A DNA stretch of 33,797 nt, from assembly GCA_046262635.1 (NCBI GenBank), contig JBHEMK010000147.1, positions 1-33,797 on the forward strand. The letters are read 5' to 3'. Positions 19,890 to 27,736 of this stretch are shown in pieces. The first letter of the stretch is position 1. The number at the start of each line of letters is the position of its first letter. Source of the DNA: JBHEMK01 sp046262635. GTDB lineage: Bacteria > Actinomycetota > Thermoleophilia > Gaiellales > Gaiellaceae. The position numbers were made by a program, and so were the translations under genes. The notes below the pieces were generated by a model. That model did no database searches and was not told the DNA's origin. It worked only from the letters and a program-made list of their open reading frames with translations.

Positions 19890-22802
19890 CTAGGCTCGCT
19901 TGATCCTGCAGATCGTCCAGAGGTCGCACCAGGCCGGACACTCGCCGTGGCGCGGATCGTGCTTGACGTCGCCCTCCTGCATCCGCCCCGCCAGGCCGCG
20001 GGCGGTCTCCTTGGCCGCGTCGACCTTGCGCCAGAACTCACCCTCGTCCAGATAGTCCGTCTTGACGTAGCCGGGCAGCGCCTCGCCCTCCGCGCTGCGG
20101 AGGAGGCCGCGCGCCTTCCGCTCGCCCGCAAGCGGGCGGTAGACCCCGCCGAGCGGCTCGATCCCAACGAGGTCACGCAGGACGAGCATGTACAGCGGGA
20201 CCTGGAGCCGGAGCTCCTTCTCGATCTCCTCGGCCGAGTGAGCGCTCTTACCCGACTTGTAGTCCTGCACGATCCCTCGCGCGCTGAACGGATCGACGTC
20301 GATTCGGTCGATCTTGCCCGAGAGCGTGACGCCACCGAGGTCCAGGCCGCGCTGCAGCTCAGGGGCGGCACGGTCGTTGCCGAAGCCGACCTCGAAGCGC
20401 CGCGGCACGAGCGGCGAGTCAGACTCTGCCTCCTGGCGCACGAACGCCTCCAGGTCACGCCAGAGGGTCTGGCTCAGCTCACGCCGCTGCATCGCGGTCA
20501 TCTCCATGCGCTGACCCTCGAGCGCCTGATCGAGGCAGCTCCGCATGAAGCGGATCGCATCCGCCAGCGTCGCCTGCTCGACGCGGTCGGTGCCCACTTC
20601 CTTCGGGAGCCCTGCGAAGAAGCGGTGGAGCGCGGTGTGGGCGACGGAGCCGCGGAGCTTCGCGTCCACCTCGGCGTCGATCGTGCGCGGGTCGAGAAAG
20701 CGCTCGACGAACCAGGCCTGCGAGCAGTCGGCGAAGCGCTCGAGTTCTGTAACCGGAAATGTCGTTCGGCCCCCGAGCTGCTCCAGCACGAGCGGGTGTC
20801 GGAGGCGGGTCTTGCGAATGAAGGCGCCGCGGGCACGCTCGAGCCGGCGGCTCCAGTCGTTGGCGCGCGCGTGGGCCTCTGCATCCTCGAGATCACGCGT
20901 CGAGAGCTCGGCGAGCGACCGCAGCCGCTCGCGTTCGGTCGGCGCGCCCTCGAGGGGCCAGGTCAGCTGCGAGAGGGGGCGGCGGCGCGTCCAGCGGAGC
21001 ACATCGTCGGAGTCGAAGAGCCCACGCACCTCCTGCCAGAAGGGGCTGGCGTCCCGCGGCGCGCCGTCGTCCCCGGCGGCCTCGCGGACGAGGTAGAGAC
21101 GATCGACCGCGCGTGTGCAGGCGGTGTAGAACAGGTAGCGGTCGCGGGCGACCGGATCGGGGCGCTCCAGCCGCCGGCCGAGCTCGCGCCGGTGCTCGTC
21201 GTCGAGGAACGGAGAGCCCTGACCTCGGCGCGGCAGACTCCCCTCCTCCAGGCCGAGCACGAAGACGACGTCGAAGCGGCGGGTGCGGGCGCGCCCCAGG
21301 TCGACCACGGCGACGCGGCCCTGCTCGTCGCCGCGGGCGAGGCTGACCGGGGCTCGCTCGAGCGCGGCGGCGAGCTCCTCGCGCGAGAGGCTCCCTTCGA
21401 GCCGGCGCCAGCGGTCGAGCTCGTCGAGCAGCCGCCGAGCTGCCTCGTAGGCAACGAGATCGCGGCGCGAGGTCTCGCCGGCCGGGGGCGCTTCCGTGCC
21501 GTATGCCGCGCGCAGCATCGAGCCGATCAGCCCAAGGACAGCCTCGATCGGGTCGGAGGCGTCGCGGATGGCGTCGAGCTGGGGAAGCGGCCCGCCGCGC
21601 AGACGCTCGGCCTCGGTCGCGACGCGATCGGGAGTCCGGATCGCACGGCCGCGCAGCCGGCCCTCCAGAAAGTCGACCTTCGCGCGCTGCAGGCCGGAGT
21701 AGGGCGAGCGCAGGAATGCGAACAGGTCGAGCCGCCGCCCGCCGAGCCAGGCGAATCGGAGCAGTCCCAGCAGGGGCCGGCCGAAGTCCGTCTGGCCGAG
21801 GCGGACGCGGCCGTCGATCGCGAAGGGGACACCTAGCGTCGCCAGCACCGTTTCGAGCGGGGCTCGGCAGCGCTCGATCGAGGGGCAGACGAGCCCGATC
21901 CGTTCGGCCGGAGTACCGTTCCGAAGGAGTGTCAGCAGCTCCTCGGCGACGAGCTCGAATGTGCCGCGCGCCCCGGCACCCTCGAAGAAGCGGATCGCAC
22001 CTTCGAACGGCACGGGCTCCGTCGAAGCGTCGCGAAAGAGCCCGCGCTCAAGGTGCGCCAGCACCGGGTGCGCCACCTCCGCGTAGTGCGGCGCAAGCTC
22101 GGCGATCCGGCCCGGTGCGAGCGCGCTGAGATCCTCTGCCGTCCGACGGAGCGAGGCGAAGGCTGCGCGGCCGGGCTCGTACGGCAGTGAGACGGCGAGG
22201 TCGGTGCGGCCGGCGAGGGCCTCCAACAGCGCCCACTCGGCCCCGGTGAGGTCCTCGAAGCCGTAAGCGAAGACGGGTTGTCCGTCCCAGGCTTGAAGGT
22301 CGCGCTGGAGCCGCTCGGCGGCTGCGCGCCGCTGCTGATCCCGGTCCCAGAGGCCGAGGCGGTCGAGCTCGGCGCGGTAGCCGGCGTAGAGCCGAGCCAG
22401 GTCGCCGTCGAGGTCGTCCGGATCGACAAGGCCGGACTCGAGCTCGGCGAGGACGCCGAGGAGGGCCTCCGCGAAGCCGCCGAAGCGGGCGGAGGGGCCA
22501 AGGCCGTTCAGCGGCGCCGCGGCGAGCACACGGCGCACCACGAGCGCGCGCTGCGCGTCCGACGCGACCGGGCGCGCGCCCGCCGAGCCGAAGGCGATTC
22601 TCCGGAAGAGGTCGTCGAAGGTGCCGATCGTGCCCCCGAGCAGGCAGCCACACCGGGCCAGCAGATCGCGCTCGACTCGGTCGACGTCCGAACGGTTTGG
22701 CACGATGAGAACGGGATCGAGCTCGACCGCGGCCACGTACCGGTCGAGTAGGAGCTCGACCTTGCCGGCATTGGCGGGGCCGACGATCAGGCTGAGCGGC
22801 AT
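19890..22802 (-). CDS. addB: AddB-like nuclease subunit (PD-(D/E)XK, Fe-S)
   Basis: Partner of AddA in end resection: an inactivated-helicase-like protein with a C-terminal nuclease. Over 970 residues: an N-terminal GPANAGKVELLL loop where the usual Walker A Ser/Thr after Lys is Val, helicase-like VCPSIERCRAPLETVLATLG, FDVVFVLGLEEGSLPRRG and YLFYTACTRAVDRLYLV, then the nuclease GKIDRIDVD and IVQDYKSGK. Fe-S cysteines: one in LERFADCSQAWF and three in GECPAWCDLWTIC (C-x3-C-x5-C; B. subtilis AddB has C-x2-C-x5-C). The altered Walker A suggests weak or no ATP hydrolysis. Start ATG 22802, six bases after TACGAT. First gene of the operon with addA and nth. Confidence 0.88.
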   Translation of the reverse strand: MPLSLIVGPANAGKVELLLDRYVAAVELDPVLIVPNRSDVDRVERDLLARCGCLLGGTIGTFDDLFRRIAFGSAGARPVASDAQRALVVRRVLAAAPLNGLGPSARFGGFAEALLGVLAELESGLVDPDDLDGDLARLYAGYRAELDRLGLWDRDQQRRAAAERLQRDLQAWDGQPVFAYGFEDLTGAEWALLEALAGRTDLAVSLPYEPGRAAFASLRRTAEDLSALAPGRIAELAPHYAEVAHPVLAHLERGLFRDASTEPVPFEGAIRFFEGAGARGTFELVAEELLTLLRNGTPAERIGLVCPSIERCRAPLETVLATLGVPFAIDGRVRLGQTDFGRPLLGLLRFAWLGGRRLDLFAFLRSPYSGLQRAKVDFLEGRLRGRAIRTPDRVATEAERLRGGPLPQLDAIRDASDPIEAVLGLIGSMLRAAYGTEAPPAGETSRRDLVAYEAARRLLDELDRWRRLEGSLSREELAAALERAPVSLARGDEQGRVAVVDLGRARTRRFDVVFVLGLEEGSLPRRGQGSPFLDDEHRRELGRRLERPDPVARDRYLFYTACTRAVDRLYLVREAAGDDGAPRDASPFWQEVRGLFDSDDVLRWTRRRPLSQLTWPLEGAPTERERLRSLAELSTRDLEDAEAHARANDWSRRLERARGAFIRKTRLRHPLVLEQLGGRTTFPVTELERFADCSQAWFVERFLDPRTIDAEVDAKLRGSVAHTALHRFFAGLPKEVGTDRVEQATLADAIRFMRSCLDQALEGQRMEMTAMQRRELSQTLWRDLEAFVRQEAESDSPLVPRRFEVGFGNDRAAPELQRGLDLGGVTLSGKIDRIDVDPFSARGIVQDYKSGKSAHSAEEIEKELRLQVPLYMLVLRDLVGIEPLGGVYRPLAGERKARGLLRSAEGEALPGYVKTDYLDEGEFWRKVDAAKETARGLAGRMQEGDVKHDPRHGECPAWCDLWTICRIKRA

Positions 22803-22808
22803 CCCTTC

Positions 22809-22814
22809 ATCGTA
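22809..22814 (-). promoter_or_regulatory. Leaderless-type -10 box before addB
   Basis: TACGAT on the minus strand is followed by 6 bases and then ATG at 22802. It is the likely promoter of the whole addB-addA-nth operon. Confidence 0.5.
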
Positions 22815-22856
22815 GAGGGGGTTCCTGACGGCTCCCTGGCCGCATCCGCAAAGAGC

Positions 22857-22891
22857 GGGAAAAAGATGAGAGGCGACCGGAGCCGCCTCTC
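22857..22891 (-). terminator. Rho-independent terminator of the 65-residue zinc-ribbon gene
   Basis: On the minus strand GAGAGGCG and CGCCTCTC (22884-22891 and 22868-22875) form an 8-pair stem with an 8-base loop, followed by ATCTTTTT. It starts 4 bases after the stop at 22896. It is the clearest classical terminator in the window and insulates the addB promoter. Confidence 0.88.
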
Positions 22892-22895
22892 GGGA

Positions 22896-23093
22896 CTACG
22901 CGGCGGCCGCCTTCGGCCGCCTGCCACGACGAGCCGCGGGTTGGCCGGGCAGCTTCCCCGCACAGTCGTCACAGAGGTCGGCCTGCTTTGCACCCCGGCG
23001 GGCGTCGGCGTACGTGATGCGCATGGTCGCGCCTCGCGTGTCGTCGACCTCCTTGGAGCAATTGTCGCAAACGAGCACTGTCTTACGCGCCAC
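22896..23093 (-). CDS. Small four-Cys zinc-ribbon protein with basic tail (65 aa)
   Basis: Two CxxC pairs (C9/C12 in VCDNCSKEVDDT and C41/C44 in LCDDCAGKL) flank a predicted strand-rich middle (GATMRITYADARRG). The tail AARRGRRPKAAAA is basic, and its RGRRP resembles an AT-hook core. It may bind zinc and nucleic acid; no known function. Start GTG 23093 has an excellent ribosome site (AAGGAGG, 6 bases before), and TACGAT at 23129-23134 gives a plausible promoter with a leader of about 30 bases. A textbook terminator follows, so it is a single, well-bounded gene. Confidence 0.85.
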   Translation of the reverse strand: MARKTVLVCDNCSKEVDDTRGATMRITYADARRGAKQADLCDDCAGKLPGQPAARRGRRPKAAAA

Positions 23094-23128
23094 GCATTGC
23101 CTCCTTGGAATTGGAGAGGGGCACGAGC

Positions 23129-23134
23129 ATCGTA
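23129..23134 (-). promoter_or_regulatory. -10 box of the 65-residue zinc-ribbon gene (normal leader)
   Basis: TACGAT on the minus strand lies 35 bases before GTG 23093, leaving room for a short leader containing AAGGAGG. It contrasts with the leaderless layout elsewhere. Confidence 0.4.
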
Positions 23135-23153
23135 GTCGGAACACCGACGGTAT

Positions 23154-24176
23154 CTACGCCACCGCACGCGCGCGGCGAATACGCCAGGATCGAAGCAGGC
23201 TGAGCAGCGCCTGCTCCTCGGGGTCGAGCCCGATATCCCGCGCACTGACCACGCGTAAATTCCGTGGTCGGAAATCATCGATCGTTCTCCCGTCCAGGTA
23301 CTGGTCGATCACGGCAGGGCTGACGTACGACGCGCGCGCCACGGCCGGCGTATTGCCGAGCTGTTCGGCGACGCGGCGCATCACCGCCGTCACCGAGCGC
23401 TGCGCCTCGGTCTTCGTCTCGGGGAATCCGCGCTTCTCCACGCGCTCGGCGAAGTAGATCGCCGCGAGCAGCGTGCCGCCCCAGGTGCGGAAGTCCTTCG
23501 CTGTGAACTCGTCGCCCATGTAGATCTTGACGTAGTCGTTGAGTTGTTTCGAGGTCAGATTCCAGATGCGGTCGTCCCAGCGATAGCGGAAGACCCGGTG
23601 GCCGCCGGCGAGGGTCAGGAGCTCCCGCAGCGAAGCCGCAAGCTCCTCGTCGACGAGCGACGTTCGCACGTGGATCCGATGCTTGCCACGGAACGCCAGG
23701 GTGATCCGGTGCCCGCGGACGCTCACGTGGCGCCGGGTCAGCGTCGTGATCCCGTACGTGCGTGACTCGCGAACGTAGCGCTCCGAGCCGACCCGGAACC
23801 AGCCGATGTTGATCAGCCGGAGCGCCACGGCGCTGACGCGCTCACGGTCGAGCTCGTCCTTGTCCATGTGCTCGGCCATCGTCGCCCGCAGGTCGGGCAA
23901 CTTCTCCCCGAACCGGATCAACTTGTCGTATTTCGCGGCGTCCTGCTGGGCCCGGAAAGCCGGGTGGTAGAGGTATTGCTTGCGCCCCGCCTTGTCGTGG
24001 CCGGTCGCCTGCAGCTTCGAGCCGGAACGCGACGAGATCCAGACCTCCTCCCAGGCGGGCGGGATCGCCAGCTTCTCGATCCGCTCGAGCGCGGCCGGCT
24101 TGGTGATCTCGGCACCGAGCTGGTCGTAGTAGCGGAACCGACCCTTGCGTCCCTTGCGTGTCCATCCGCGGGGCAT
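23154..24176 (-). CDS. DNA topoisomerase IB
   Basis: It relaxes supercoils through a 3'-phosphotyrosine link. The 340-residue protein is the bacterial poxvirus-like type: MPRGWTRKGRKGRFRYYDQ, IPPAWEEVWISSRSGSKLQATGHD, then YLYHPAFRAQQD, IGWFRVGSERYVRESRTYGITTL, FRGKHRIHV, TAKDFRTWGGTLLAA with the active-site Arg region, and the catalytic Tyr284 in NTPAVARASYVSP. I chose ATG 24176 to match the usual family start; the frame upstream (to 24251) overlaps the divergent dehydrogenase gene. Bacterial forms are accessory rather than essential. The zinc-ribbon gene follows after 60 bases. Confidence 0.95.
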   Translation of the reverse strand: MPRGWTRKGRKGRFRYYDQLGAEITKPAALERIEKLAIPPAWEEVWISSRSGSKLQATGHDKAGRKQYLYHPAFRAQQDAAKYDKLIRFGEKLPDLRATMAEHMDKDELDRERVSAVALRLINIGWFRVGSERYVRESRTYGITTLTRRHVSVRGHRITLAFRGKHRIHVRTSLVDEELAASLRELLTLAGGHRVFRYRWDDRIWNLTSKQLNDYVKIYMGDEFTAKDFRTWGGTLLAAIYFAERVEKRGFPETKTEAQRSVTAVMRRVAEQLGNTPAVARASYVSPAVIDQYLDGRTIDDFRPRNLRVVSARDIGLDPEEQALLSLLRSWRIRRARAVA

Positions 24177-24220
24177 TGCCGCCGCTTTTGTCCCGGGACG
24201 GGAGGCAGTAATCCCGTCAG

Positions 24221-24226
24221 TAGACT
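24221..24226 (+). promoter_or_regulatory. Leaderless-type -10 box before the isocitrate/isopropylmalate dehydrogenase
   Basis: TAGACT is followed by 8 bases and then GTG at 24235, inside the 58-base gap shared with the divergent topoisomerase gene. It supports this start over a longer frame. Confidence 0.45.
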
Positions 24227-24234
24227 CCGCGGCC

Positions 24235-25308
24235 GTGGACGGACGGACCATCGTCGTACTCGCAGGGGACGAGACCGGACAGGAGCTGCTGGAGGAGGCA
24301 CTGAGGGTGCTCGCGCCAGACGTGACCGGGCTCGAGCTCGAGTTTCCGCGCTACGACCTGTCGCTGGAAAGCCGGCGGGCGACGCAGAACGAGGTCGTCC
24401 ACGAGGCTGCAGCGGCGATCCGGCAGCTCGGGCTCGGGCTCAAGGCAGCGACCGTGACACCCGAGGGCCGTGGCGATGTCGGCTCGCCGAACCGGATCCT
24501 GCGCGAGGAGATCGGCGGCCGCGTGATCGTGCGCACCGGCCGCCGCATCCCGGGCGTCGTCCCCCTCGGCGGCGTCCATGCCCCGATCTCGATCGTACGG
24601 ATGGCCGTCGGCGACGCCTACGGGGCGAAGGAATGGCGCGAGGGTGAGGACGACGAGGAGGTCGCATTCCGCACGGAGCGCATCGAGCGGAGGATCTGCA
24701 CCTCGGTCGCCGAGTACGCGTTCAGGCTCGCCGAGAAGACGTCAGGCGCGAAGGTCTTCGGCGGGCCGAAGTACACGGTCAGCCCGACCTACGAAGGGAT
24801 GCTGAAGGAGGAGATGGACGCAGCGGCCACCCGCCATCCGTCCGTGCCCTACGAGCCGCAGCTGATCGACGCGACCTTTGCGTTGCTGCTCTCCACCGCA
24901 GGCGACGCGCTCGTCATCCCGGCGCTGAATCGTGACGGTGACATCCTCTCCGACCTGGTGCTGCCGCTCTTCGGCTCGATCGCGGGCTCGGAGTCGCTGC
25001 TCGTCGCCTTCGGCGAGGATTACGCGCCGACGGCGATCATGGCCGAAGCCGCACACGGCACGGCGCCGTCGCTGACGGGAAAAAACGTCGCGAACCCGAT
25101 GGCGATGATCCTCGCCGGCGCCGCCCTGCTCTCCAGCGCCGGCGACGAGGCTCAGCGGGTCGGCCGCGCCATCCGCGAGGCCTGCCTCGAAGCGGCCGCC
25201 GACGGCGTACGGACTGCCGACCTCGGCGGGCACGCCGGCACGACGGAGTTCACGGACGAGGTGGTCCGCCGGACCCGCTCGAAGCTCGAAGTCTGGGCGG
25301 CGCTGTAG
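24235..25308 (+). CDS. Isocitrate/isopropylmalate dehydrogenase family protein (357 aa)
   Basis: A beta-decarboxylating dehydrogenase of the IDH/IPMDH fold, oxidising a 2-hydroxy acid with NAD(P) and Mg2+. Visible: IVVLAGDETGQELLEEALRVL at the start (family G D.tG.E), TPEGRGDVGSPNRILREEI, RTGRRIPGVVPLGG, the metal/substrate strand GDILSDLVLPLFGSIAGSESLL with its Asp pair, and the cofactor loop AEAAHGTAPSLTGKNVANPMAMILAGAALL. The AAHGTAP sequence fits both subfamilies, so the exact substrate (isocitrate, isopropylmalate or homologue) stays open. The frame continues upstream to 24145, but the GTG 24235 start after TAGACT is better. Confidence 0.87.
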   Translation: MDGRTIVVLAGDETGQELLEEALRVLAPDVTGLELEFPRYDLSLESRRATQNEVVHEAAAAIRQLGLGLKAATVTPEGRGDVGSPNRILREEIGGRVIVRTGRRIPGVVPLGGVHAPISIVRMAVGDAYGAKEWREGEDDEEVAFRTERIERRICTSVAEYAFRLAEKTSGAKVFGGPKYTVSPTYEGMLKEEMDAAATRHPSVPYEPQLIDATFALLLSTAGDALVIPALNRDGDILSDLVLPLFGSIAGSESLLVAFGEDYAPTAIMAEAAHGTAPSLTGKNVANPMAMILAGAALLSSAGDEAQRVGRAIREACLEAAADGVRTADLGGHAGTTEFTDEVVRRTRSKLEVWAAL

Positions 25309-25544
25309 GCGCTTGCCGCCAGCGAGCTCGTGCCGGTCAGCTTGGACCGGTTTGCACGCCGGCGCCTGATTCTTCGCGGCGAGGGTCTTGTTCGGCGCTC
25401 GTTGAGGAGGAATCCCTGCGGCGCTCCTGGCAGCGCCGCTTCTGGCCGCGGCCGGTTCGTCGAGGATCGTCTCGTGCCTCGACCTGGGAAGTTGTCTGCG
25501 GCCGGACCTGATTCCGCTGGGGCCAAGGCGCAGGTCCAAAGGCT

Positions 25545-25888
25545 ATGCTCGCGTGTGCCCCGGGAGAGCTCCATGCCCTGTCGCTGATCATTTTCGGCCT
25601 CGTGCTTGCCGGGCGCGGCTGGGTGATCACCTACCTCCAGCCGGACACGCCAATCGCGACGATCCAGGAGGCGCTTCCGGAGGTGGAGCCGCGGCTTGTC
25701 GTGATTGCGGCATGACGAGGCAACGTCTTCGCGCGGCGCAGCCTCAGCTGACCGAACTGGCGCGGCACGTCCCCGTTGTCCTTGCCGGAGCCGGCGCAAC
25801 CGCCGGGTTTGCCCGCGCCACCGGGGCCTCTCTCCTCGAAGGCGATCCGGTCACCGCGGCGGAGCTCGTTGCCGACGGTGGTCGATGA
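25545..25888 (+). pseudogene. B12-binding-domain regulator remnant (MerR/CarH-like), split by a frameshift
   Basis: The first frame, 25545-25715, reads MLACAPGELHALSLIIFGLV and later VITYLQPDTPIATIQEALPE. The second, 25712-25888, reads TRQRLRAAQPQLTELARHVP, then VVLAGAGATAGFARATGASL and LLEGDPVTAAEL. Joined, they match the C-terminal cobalamin-binding domain of MerR-type regulators such as CarH/LitR (CAPGE.H.lGL..fgl.LrerGWrityLGpdTP ... vvLaGaga). The junction is GCATGACG, so one base is lost. The B12 motif D-x-H-x-x-G appears as E-L-H-A-L-S, without the Asp and Gly. The N-terminal DNA-binding part is absent: an in-frame stop lies just upstream, and 25309-25544 shows no other gene. Confidence 0.65.
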
Positions 25889-25933
25889 GGTTTCGCGGCC
25901 TCGAACAAATCGTGGGGCTCAACGCAGAGTCGC

Positions 25934-26420
25934 TTGTCATCGGGCACGTTCGAGTCGGTCCAGCAGATTGCGTTCCCGGCGCCGGTCGTCGAGCGCTCAG
26001 CGCCGGGGTCGCGGCTGTTGGGCGAGTTGTATTGGCGCGAGGTCGAACGCTCGACGTTCGGGATCGTCCGTGCCCGGCCGGGCGCCGGTGGATTGGACGT
26101 CAGACTGCTCGGGGTCGGGCCGGCGCTGCTGCGATTCGGGCAACCTGAGCACGCGGTGAGCTCGAGCAGGCTGCACGGTCTCTATCCGATCCGGGGGTCT
26201 GCTCGCCCGCGCCCCGGTGGGCTCGATCTCGTTCACGCAAGCTGGGTCAGAAGCCGTCAAGGTCAGCTCAGCGATCCGGGGCTTCTTTCGGCGCCTCGCT
26301 GCGCGCCGACAGCGGCACCGATGGAACGGGCTGCTCTACGGGCAAATCCAGGCGCGGCTGCACGTCGCGCTCGGCCGGCGGTATTTCGCGCGTCTCTGGC
26401 GGGACGCCCTCCGCGAACAA
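25934..26420 (+). pseudogene. Frameshifted gene of an unnamed actinobacterial family
   Basis: Frame one from about 25934 reads FESVQQIAFPAPVVERSAPG, ELYWREVERSTFGIVRARPG, LRFGQPEHAV and LHGLYPIRG. Frame two continues from about 26190 with GGLLARAPVGSISFTQAGSE, FRRLAARRQRHRWNGLLYGQ and ARLHVALGRRYFARLWRDAL. The switch falls at the CCGGGGG run near 26190-26196, so a one-base indel there restores a single protein. It resembles a conserved protein of unknown role that I have seen in related genomes (E...YWREVERFTLG...GGLLARRPGGSISF). No natural stop is clear after 26420. A homopolymer assembly error is possible. Confidence 0.5.
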
Positions 26421-26730
26421 CCGTGTGCTCGGCGCCACCGGCACCCTCGGTCGACGCTCGGATCGCTGTCCCCGAACATGACGACGGACCGCCACGCGAA
26501 GTCGGGCCCGCATGAAGCGGGACAGGCAGCGGGGCAGCGGAGCAGCGCGAGACGTCCGCGGCCCTCGCGGGAACCGAGCGCGGGCAGATCATTCGTCGGC
26601 GAGCGACGCGGGTCTGACGTATCACGTTACCGCGAGATGATCGAACCGCGGCACGAATCCGCGACAAGTGCCGATGATCTTCGAGGTACCATCCTGAGCC
26701 CGCGGGTCTCGTCGAATTGCCCCGTCCCTG
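26421..26730. other. No gene recognised (310 bases)
   Basis: Between the frameshifted gene and the convergent macro-domain gene I see no frame with protein-like sequence, no tRNA and no convincing hairpin. Open frames here are low-complexity Arg/Ser/Ala products of high GC. It is probably the decayed tail of the preceding pseudogene. Confidence 0.5.
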
Positions 26731-27219
26731 TCAGAGGGCACGCTGGAACGCATCGAGGCCCCGGTCGCTGAAGAGGACGAAGCGCACGAGCTCGAGCGGC
26801 GGCGCAAGTGCCTGCCGCACGGTGGCGACCGCGACCGGCGCCGCCAACTCGACCGGGTAGCCATAGACGCCGGTCGAGATCGCCGGAAAGGCAACCGTAC
26901 GGCACCCGAGCCCTGCCGCGACCTGGAGAGAGCGCCGGTGGCACGATGCGAGCACCTCCGCCTCGCCTCGGTCGCCGCCGTACCAGACCGGCCCGACCGT
27001 GTGGATCACATACCGCGCCGCGAGCCTTCCTGGCCCTGTCGCCTTCGCCTCGCCGGGCTCACAGCCGCCGAGGCGCCGGCACTCGGCGAGCAGCTCGGGG
27101 CCCGCCGCCCGGTGGATCGCTCCGTCCACTCCGCCGCCTCCGAGCAGACTCGTGTTCGCCGCATTCACAATCGCGTCAACCTCCTGCTCTACGATGTCGC
27201 CGCGGACGAGCTCGATCAT
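26731..27219 (-). CDS. Macro-domain protein (O-acetyl-ADP-ribose deacetylase type, 162 aa)
   Basis: A stand-alone ADP-ribose-binding macro domain; relatives (YmdB-like) deacetylate O-acetyl-ADP-ribose or remove ADP-ribose from proteins. Visible: IELVRGDIVEQEVDAIVNAANTSL with Asp8, N19 and N22, GGGGVDGAIHRAAGPEL, GEAKATGPGRLAARYVIHTVGP, and the phosphate loop ISTGVYGYP at 114-122. All binding elements are intact and the length is standard. Start ATG 27219 lies 6 bases after TACCCT; the frame upstream is a low-complexity extension. No NAD-consuming partner (sirtuin, ART) is nearby. Confidence 0.93.
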   Translation of the reverse strand: MIELVRGDIVEQEVDAIVNAANTSLLGGGGVDGAIHRAAGPELLAECRRLGGCEPGEAKATGPGRLAARYVIHTVGPVWYGGDRGEAEVLASCHRRSLQVAAGLGCRTVAFPAISTGVYGYPVELAAPVAVATVRQALAPPLELVRFVLFSDRGLDAFQRAL

Positions 27220-27225
27220 GCCCGT

Positions 27226-27231
27226 AGGGTA
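27226..27231 (-). promoter_or_regulatory. Leaderless-type -10 box before the macro-domain gene
   Basis: TACCCT on the minus strand is followed by 6 bases and then ATG at 27219. Confidence 0.5.
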
Positions 27232-27736
27232 GAGACACAGCCATTCTGGCGCCCATCGTTCGAAGCGTTCGGAGCGGCCGCTCGCCGAGGCAGGGCTGCT
27301 AGGTGAAGGCGCCTTCTGACCGCGAGGCAGGGGCCACCGGCACTCGAAGACGACCCGAGCCAAATCGCCTCGAAGCGCGCCACCAGCGGGACCATCACCA
27401 TCGCGTCGTGACGGGGTCGAACCGGGGGTACCGCGCGACAGGGTGGCGACGGCGACGCAGCCGATCCTGCGGCTCCGCCGGAGCTACGCCGCCGGTCAGG
27501 CCGAGACGAACGAGAGCGTATTGGTCATTTTTCCTCCGGCGGCGGGACGGGCAACCGACGTTCGTCCCGCCGGACGGCAGGCATACGCCGCCGAAGCTCC
27601 GCGGCTCGGAAGGAATATCGCCGCCGCTCGGCGCCAGCTGCCCGTGACCCGACCGGCCTCCCTTGGACCGCGAGCGAGGGCGGGGACCGCCAGAGTATGG
27701 CCGCGAGACCGTCGGTGAGAGCGGCCGCGAATCCAA
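27232..27736. other. Intergenic region with one strong hairpin (505 bases)
   Basis: No gene is supported. The notable item is an inverted repeat, GGCGGGACG at 27541-27549 with CGTCCCGCC at 27563-27571, with a further AAC/GTT pairing in the loop. On the minus strand it is followed by GGAGGAAAAATG and a 10-codon frame to TGA at 27496. That could be a terminator or leader region behind the DedA gene, but the short frame may be chance. Confidence 0.4.

Noticed and set aside
18346..19893. 515-codon plus-strand frame opposite addA
   Set aside because: Antisense reflection of the helicase gene; no recognisable domain.
19848..21836. 662-codon plus-strand frame opposite addB
   Set aside because: Composition follows the antisense of addB and no motif is visible; addB has intact nuclease motifs.
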